Below, in pieces: positions 60,955-64,000 of a DNA stretch of 64,000 nt. The translations under genes and the position numbers were made by a program. Within the stretch, counting starts at the first letter, position 1. Every line of letters starts with the position of its first letter. Source of the stretch: an uncultured Eubacteriales bacterium (GTDB lineage: Bacteria; Bacillota; Clostridia; Christensenellales; Aristaeellaceae); NCBI GenBank assembly GCA_902764875.1, contig CACWXP010000010.1, forward strand, positions 1 through 64,000, given 5' to 3'. The notes beneath the pieces are model-generated. The model worked only from the letters and a program-made list of their open reading frames with translations, was not told the origin of the DNA and made no database searches.

Positions 60955-62085
60955 ATGAAGAAAATTCTTTTTATCACAGGTACCCGGGCGGATTACGGGA
61001 AGATGAAGCCTCTGATGAAAGCCCTCGAAAAGGATGAAGATTTTGAGGTCTATATCTTCGTCTGCGGGATGCATTTATCCGAGACCTTCGGCAGCACGTA
61101 TATCGAGGTGCAGAAGGACGGATACAGAAACATCTACGTAGCCTACGGCCTGAGCCAGACCCAGAACGCCAGCGTGAACCTGGGCAACACGATCACCTGC
61201 CTTTCCGGCTATGTGGAGAACATCCGGCCGGACCTGATCCTGGTCCACGGCGACCGGATGGACGCCCTCGCCGGGGCGGTGGTCGGGGCGCTGCACAACA
61301 TCCTGGTGGGCCACGTGGAAGGCGGCGAGCTCTCCGGGACCATCGACGAATCCATCCGGCACGCGATCTCGAAGTTTGCCCACGTGCATTTCGTCTGCAC
61401 GGAAGAGGCGAAAAACCGGCTGATCCAGCTGGGCGAGGAAGAAAGCCGGATCTTCGTGATCGGCTCGCCGGACATCGACATCATGATGAGCGGCTCTTTA
61501 CCTTCCCTCGAGGAGGCAAGGAAGAAATATGAAATCTCCTTTGAGCATTACGGCTTGCTGATGTATCATCCGGTGACCACGGAATACGACAGCATCGGTC
61601 AGAAAATCAAAACCGTGGTTGACGCGGCCGTTGAAAGCGGCCGGAATTTCATCACCGTCTACCCGAACAACGACCTGGGCAGCGAAGTGATCATGAATGA
61701 ATATCGCCGCATCGAAAACAACCCGCATTTCCGACTGTTCCCCTCCCTGCGCTTTGAGTATTTCCTGACCTTCCTGAAGAACGCCGACTTCATCCTCGGC
61801 AACTCCAGCGCCGGCATCCGCGAATCCGGCATCTACGGCATCCCGGCCATCGACATCGGCACCCGCCAGTCCGGCCGGTACAGCGCCGCCAAAAACACCA
61901 ACCTCCAGCACGTGACGGAGGACAAAGCCGAAATCCTGAAAGCCATCGAAAACACCGGGAAATATCGCACCGCCTCCTTCCTCTTCGGCGACGGAAACAG
62001 CACCGAAAAGTTCATGACCATCGTCAAAAACCCCGCCTTCTGGGAAATGGAAATCCAAAAACACTTCATTGACAGGGATATGTAA
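60955..62085 (+). CDS. neuC: NeuC/LegG-type hydrolysing UDP-sugar 2-epimerase
   Basis: 376 residues from ATG 60955 (CGAATG context); the open frame back to 60853 only translates the repeats. KKILFITGTRADYGKMKPLMKAL is the NeuC/WecB start, LGNTITCLSGYVENIRPDLILVHGDRMDALAGAVVGAL and HVEGGELSGTIDESIRHAISKFAHVHFVCTEEAKNRL contain the conserved Asp, Glu and His residues, and ILGNSSAGIRESGIYGIPAIDIGTRQSGR is the UDP-binding loop. It releases ManNAc from UDP-GlcNAc, or the 2,4-diacetamido analogue in legionaminate synthesis, providing the substrate for a NeuB-type synthase. Confidence 0.93.
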   Translation: MKKILFITGTRADYGKMKPLMKALEKDEDFEVYIFVCGMHLSETFGSTYIEVQKDGYRNIYVAYGLSQTQNASVNLGNTITCLSGYVENIRPDLILVHGDRMDALAGAVVGALHNILVGHVEGGELSGTIDESIRHAISKFAHVHFVCTEEAKNRLIQLGEEESRIFVIGSPDIDIMMSGSLPSLEEARKKYEISFEHYGLLMYHPVTTEYDSIGQKIKTVVDAAVESGRNFITVYPNNDLGSEVIMNEYRRIENNPHFRLFPSLRFEYFLTFLKNADFILGNSSAGIRESGIYGIPAIDIGTRQSGRYSAAKNTNLQHVTEDKAEILKAIENTGKYRTASFLFGDGNSTEKFMTIVKNPAFWEMEIQKHFIDRDM

Positions 62086-62086
62086 T

Positions 62087-62782
62087 ATGTATAGCAATAA
62101 ACGAATCCTGGCCCTGATCCCCGCCCGCGGCGGCAGCAAGGGCATTCCCCACAAGAATATCACTCCCTTGGCAGGGGAGCCCCTGATCAAATATACGATT
62201 GATGCGGCGAAGCAAAGCAAATACATCGACTATGTCTTCGTTTCCACAGACGATGCGGAAATAGCGGATGTTTCGAAAAAATTTGGGGCGAAGGTGCCGT
62301 TCCTGAGGCCGGAAGAGCTGGCGAGTGACACCGCCAAAACCATCGACGCAGTGCTGCACGCCATCGAAACCCTTCGGAAAGCCGGCGAAACCTTCGACAG
62401 CCTGGTGCTGCTCCAGCCCACGTCGCCTCTGCGAACAACAGAAGACATCAATCAGGCAATTGAGACCTTCTACAAAACGAGCCGAAAGCCCGTCGTCTCC
62501 GTAAGCGAGGTCAGCGACCATCCGATCCTGATCCGTACGATTGAAGACGGCCGTCTGCACCCCCTCCTGCAAACCGGAAGCACCGTCCGCCGCCAGGATA
62601 TGCCCCCTTTCTACCGTGTCAACGGCAGCATCTACATCAACCCGATCGAAGGAATCAGCCCAACCACCAGCTTCAACGACAACCCGATCCCCTTCGTCAT
62701 GTCCCCATCCCATTCCATCGACATCGACGAACCCCTGGATCTGAAGATCGCCGAGTGGATCACGCAGACCAGGTTCGACTGA
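62087..62782 (+). CDS. neuA: CMP-nonulosonate (sialate/legionaminate) cytidylyltransferase
   Basis: 231 residues, ATG 62087 one base beyond the neuC stop (ATG at 62069 would read the end of neuC). ILALIPARGGSKGIPHKNITPLAGEPLIKYTIDAA is diagnostic; FVSTDDAEIADVSKKFGAKVPFLRPEELASD, LLQPTSPLRTTEDINQAIETF and FYRVNGSIYINPIE complete the family pattern. It activates the nine-carbon sugar with CTP. The natural end is near LDLKIAEWI; the last TQTRFD and TGA come from palindromic element E. Confidence 0.94.
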   Translation: MYSNKRILALIPARGGSKGIPHKNITPLAGEPLIKYTIDAAKQSKYIDYVFVSTDDAEIADVSKKFGAKVPFLRPEELASDTAKTIDAVLHAIETLRKAGETFDSLVLLQPTSPLRTTEDINQAIETFYKTSRKPVVSVSEVSDHPILIRTIEDGRLHPLLQTGSTVRRQDMPPFYRVNGSIYINPIEGISPTTSFNDNPIPFVMSPSHSIDIDEPLDLKIAEWITQTRFD

Positions 62783-62787
62783 TCCAC
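62758..62787 (+). repeat. 30-bp palindromic element, copy E
   Basis: GGATCA (62758-62763) and TGATCC (62781-62786) arms; centre CGCAGACCAGGTTCGAC, more diverged than copies A, C and D. It supplies the last codons and stop of the CMP-sugar synthetase gene. Confidence 0.75.
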
Positions 62788-62821
62788 TTTCGGCAACAAG
62801 TACAACCAAAGGAGAACCCCC

Positions 62822-64000
62822 ATGGCCATGATCATCCGCGACGTGGATTTCCTCTTCACCTACGAGGTGCGCAACCGCGAACTCGACAGCATCTGCCTCC
62901 TGGGCGCCTACCTCGAAAAGAAAGGCTACCGGGTGGGCTACATCAACACCTGGGACTCCATGTATCACTGGACGCCGGAATACCGCGCCAAGGTGATCGT
63001 GGTCCCCGCCTGCTACACCAGCGAGACCTACGCTTTCTTCACCGGCCAGCAGGCGCTGAAGTTCGACAAGGTGGTGGACCTGCAGTGGGAGCAGGTGCTG
63101 ATCAACATGGTGACCCACAGCAAGGTGCAGACCGGATGGGACTTCCGGGGCGAAGGCCTGGAAATCCGCCACGTCAGCTGGGGCGAGAACAACCGGGATT
63201 ACCTGATGGAGCGCTTCGGCTTCTCCCCGGACAAAACCCGCGTCTGCGGCTACCTGCCGCTGGACTTCTACCGGCCGGAATTCCGGGAAGCCACCATGAG
63301 CCGGGAAGAGCTTTTCGCCCGCTATGGTCTGGATCCGGACAAAAAGACCCTGCTGTTCATTTCCTCCTTCTCGGACACGGGGAAGCCGGAATCGGAAATC
63401 GCGCTGATCGAATGCGACCGGGACGTGGTGATGGGCCACATTCACCTGCAGGAAGCCAGCCAGGAGAAAATTCTGGAGTGGTTTGAAAAGCTGGCCCGGG
63501 AGGACGAAAGCATCCAGATTGTGTACCGCCCCCACCCGGCGGAAGCGGCGAAGCCGGAATTCTTCGCCAGCGCCCGGGATATCCCGAACCTGCACGTGAT
63601 CGGCGGGGAAAGCATCCGGAACTGGATCATGAACTGCGATATCCTCTGCAACTGGCAGAGCACCAGCATGGTCGAGCTCTACGCCTCCGGCAAGAAGACG
63701 CTGCTGCTTCGCCCGGTGCCGATCCCCTTCGACTACGTGATGCCGATTTTCGAGGAGGGCCATTACAAAGCCGCCCACAGCTACGAGGAGCTGGTGGAGC
63801 AGATTCACGACGAAAACGCCGGGTTCCCGATCGAAAAGGATGTGCTGATGCGGTTCTACTCCATCACGGATCAGCCGGCCTACGAGCGCTTGGGTCAGTA
63901 CCTGATCGACACCCTGAACGACCCGAACTACCATTCCCGGGATATCGGCGGCCACCTGACCTGGAAGGGCCGGATTCTGACCCGGTCGAAAAACGAGCTG
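62822..64000 (+). CDS. Surface-carbohydrate biosynthesis protein (3'-truncated by window edge)
   Basis: ATG 62822 sits six bases after AAAGGAG, and the frame stays open to the last base (393 codons seen). IIRDVDFLFTYEVRNRELDSICLLGAYLEKKGY is a pattern I associate with surface-carbohydrate biosynthesis proteins of GT-B type; YINTWDSMYHWTPEYRAKVIVVPACY follows, and the second half has LLFISSFSDTGKPESEIAL, IVYRPHPAEAAKPEFFA, LHVIGGESIRNWIMNCDILCNWQSTSMVELYASGKKTLLLRPVP. The RPHPAE and SxMVEL loops are shared with glycerophosphotransferase/sialyl-type GT-B enzymes. Long minus-strand frames here are shadows. Confidence 0.75.
   Translation, partial: MAMIIRDVDFLFTYEVRNRELDSICLLGAYLEKKGYRVGYINTWDSMYHWTPEYRAKVIVVPACYTSETYAFFTGQQALKFDKVVDLQWEQVLINMVTHSKVQTGWDFRGEGLEIRHVSWGENNRDYLMERFGFSPDKTRVCGYLPLDFYRPEFREATMSREELFARYGLDPDKKTLLFISSFSDTGKPESEIALIECDRDVVMGHIHLQEASQEKILEWFEKLAREDESIQIVYRPHPAEAAKPEFFASARDIPNLHVIGGESIRNWIMNCDILCNWQSTSMVELYASGKKTLLLRPVPIPFDYVMPIFEEGHYKAAHSYEELVEQIHDENAGFPIEKDVLMRFYSITDQPAYERLGQYLIDTLNDPNYHSRDIGGHLTWKGRILTRSKNEL

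Noticed and set aside
58659..60977. Minus-strand open frame of 772 codons
   Set aside because: Shadow of the 58416 and 59820 genes, which have clear families or motifs and matching starts; the reverse product is His/Asp/Phe-rich and featureless.
62066..63955. Minus-strand open frame of 629 codons
   Set aside because: It mirrors the neuA-like and surface-carbohydrate genes on the + strand, whose C-ending codons suppress stops on the opposite strand; its product is low-complexity with no domain and no ribosome site.

Overview
The window looks like a chromosomal segment from a Gram-positive anaerobe of the Bacillota (Clostridia-like). This rests on strong GGAGG-type ribosome binding sites, frequent TTG/GTG starts, a sigma-A type promoter, and Wzx/Wzy-type polysaccharide genes with Wzz-like co-polymerases and a WcaJ/CpsE-type priming transferase. 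I cannot name the species from sequence alone. All credible genes are on the + strand; the long minus-strand frames are shadows.

Layout. (i) 1-5053 is an AT-rich accessory strip: the tail of an unknown gene, a DUF2971 protein, a translationally coupled pair made of an unknown 313-aa protein and a proteasome/HslV-like hydrolase with an N-terminal serine, a small membrane gene split by an in-frame TAG, and the 3' remnant of a DUF4422 glycosyltransferase. (ii) 5088-35062 is a tightly packed run of about 30 kb making surface polysaccharide, closed by a clear intrinsic terminator (35051-35080). It contains a Wzz-like protein, several glycosyltransferases, Wzy-like and Wzx proteins, and three precursor modules. 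The first is a WbpA/WbpB/WbpE-like route to a UDP-2-acetamido-3-amino-glucuronate. The second is a small acyl assembly line (malonyltransferase, KAS III, two carrier proteins, SDR, FkbH-like glyceryl loader, VOC epimerase-like, acyl-CoA carboxyltransferase) next to an LpxD-like N-acyltransferase. The third is a CDP-3,6-dideoxyhexose set (RfbF/G/H, SDR reductase, RmlC-like epimerase). (iii) 35124-45334 starts with a good promoter and a structured leader. It encodes a second Wzz-like protein, the priming transferase, rhamnosyl- and GT4-type transferases, two tandem paralogous Wzy-like polymerases, another membrane protein, an epimerase and an acetyltransferase. (iv) About 45.1 kb to the right edge has a visibly different, C-ending codon style. 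It carries a DUF1919 protein, glycosyltransferases, a lipid-linked-oligosaccharide type ABC exporter, a deacetylase, a GNAT-like protein, an adenylation enzyme plus carrier protein plus PLP decarboxylase, and a nonulosonate module (two NeuB-like synthases, NeuC-like, NeuA-like).

How the genes fit together (inference). Regions ii and iii look like two Wzx/Wzy-type repeat-unit systems that may share the single priming enzyme at 36235. Region ii would supply an unusual N-acylated diamino-uronic acid and a CDP-ascarylose-like sugar. Region iv would supply a CMP-nonulosonate and an amino-acid-derived decoration, exported by the ABC protein. 

The most unusual signals are as follows. A family of 30-bp palindromic elements (GGATCA...TGATCC arms) recurs only in region iv: four copies supply the last codons and the TGA stop of four unrelated genes, and a fifth overlaps the 3' end of another. 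Larger relatives, 54 and 60 bp and so in frame, sit inside two further genes. The other standouts are the Ser-type proteasome-like hydrolase pair, the carrier-protein-based sugar acylation line, the ligase/carrier/decarboxylase trio, and the tandem Wzy duplication. I found no tRNA, rRNA, CRISPR array or intact insertion sequence.
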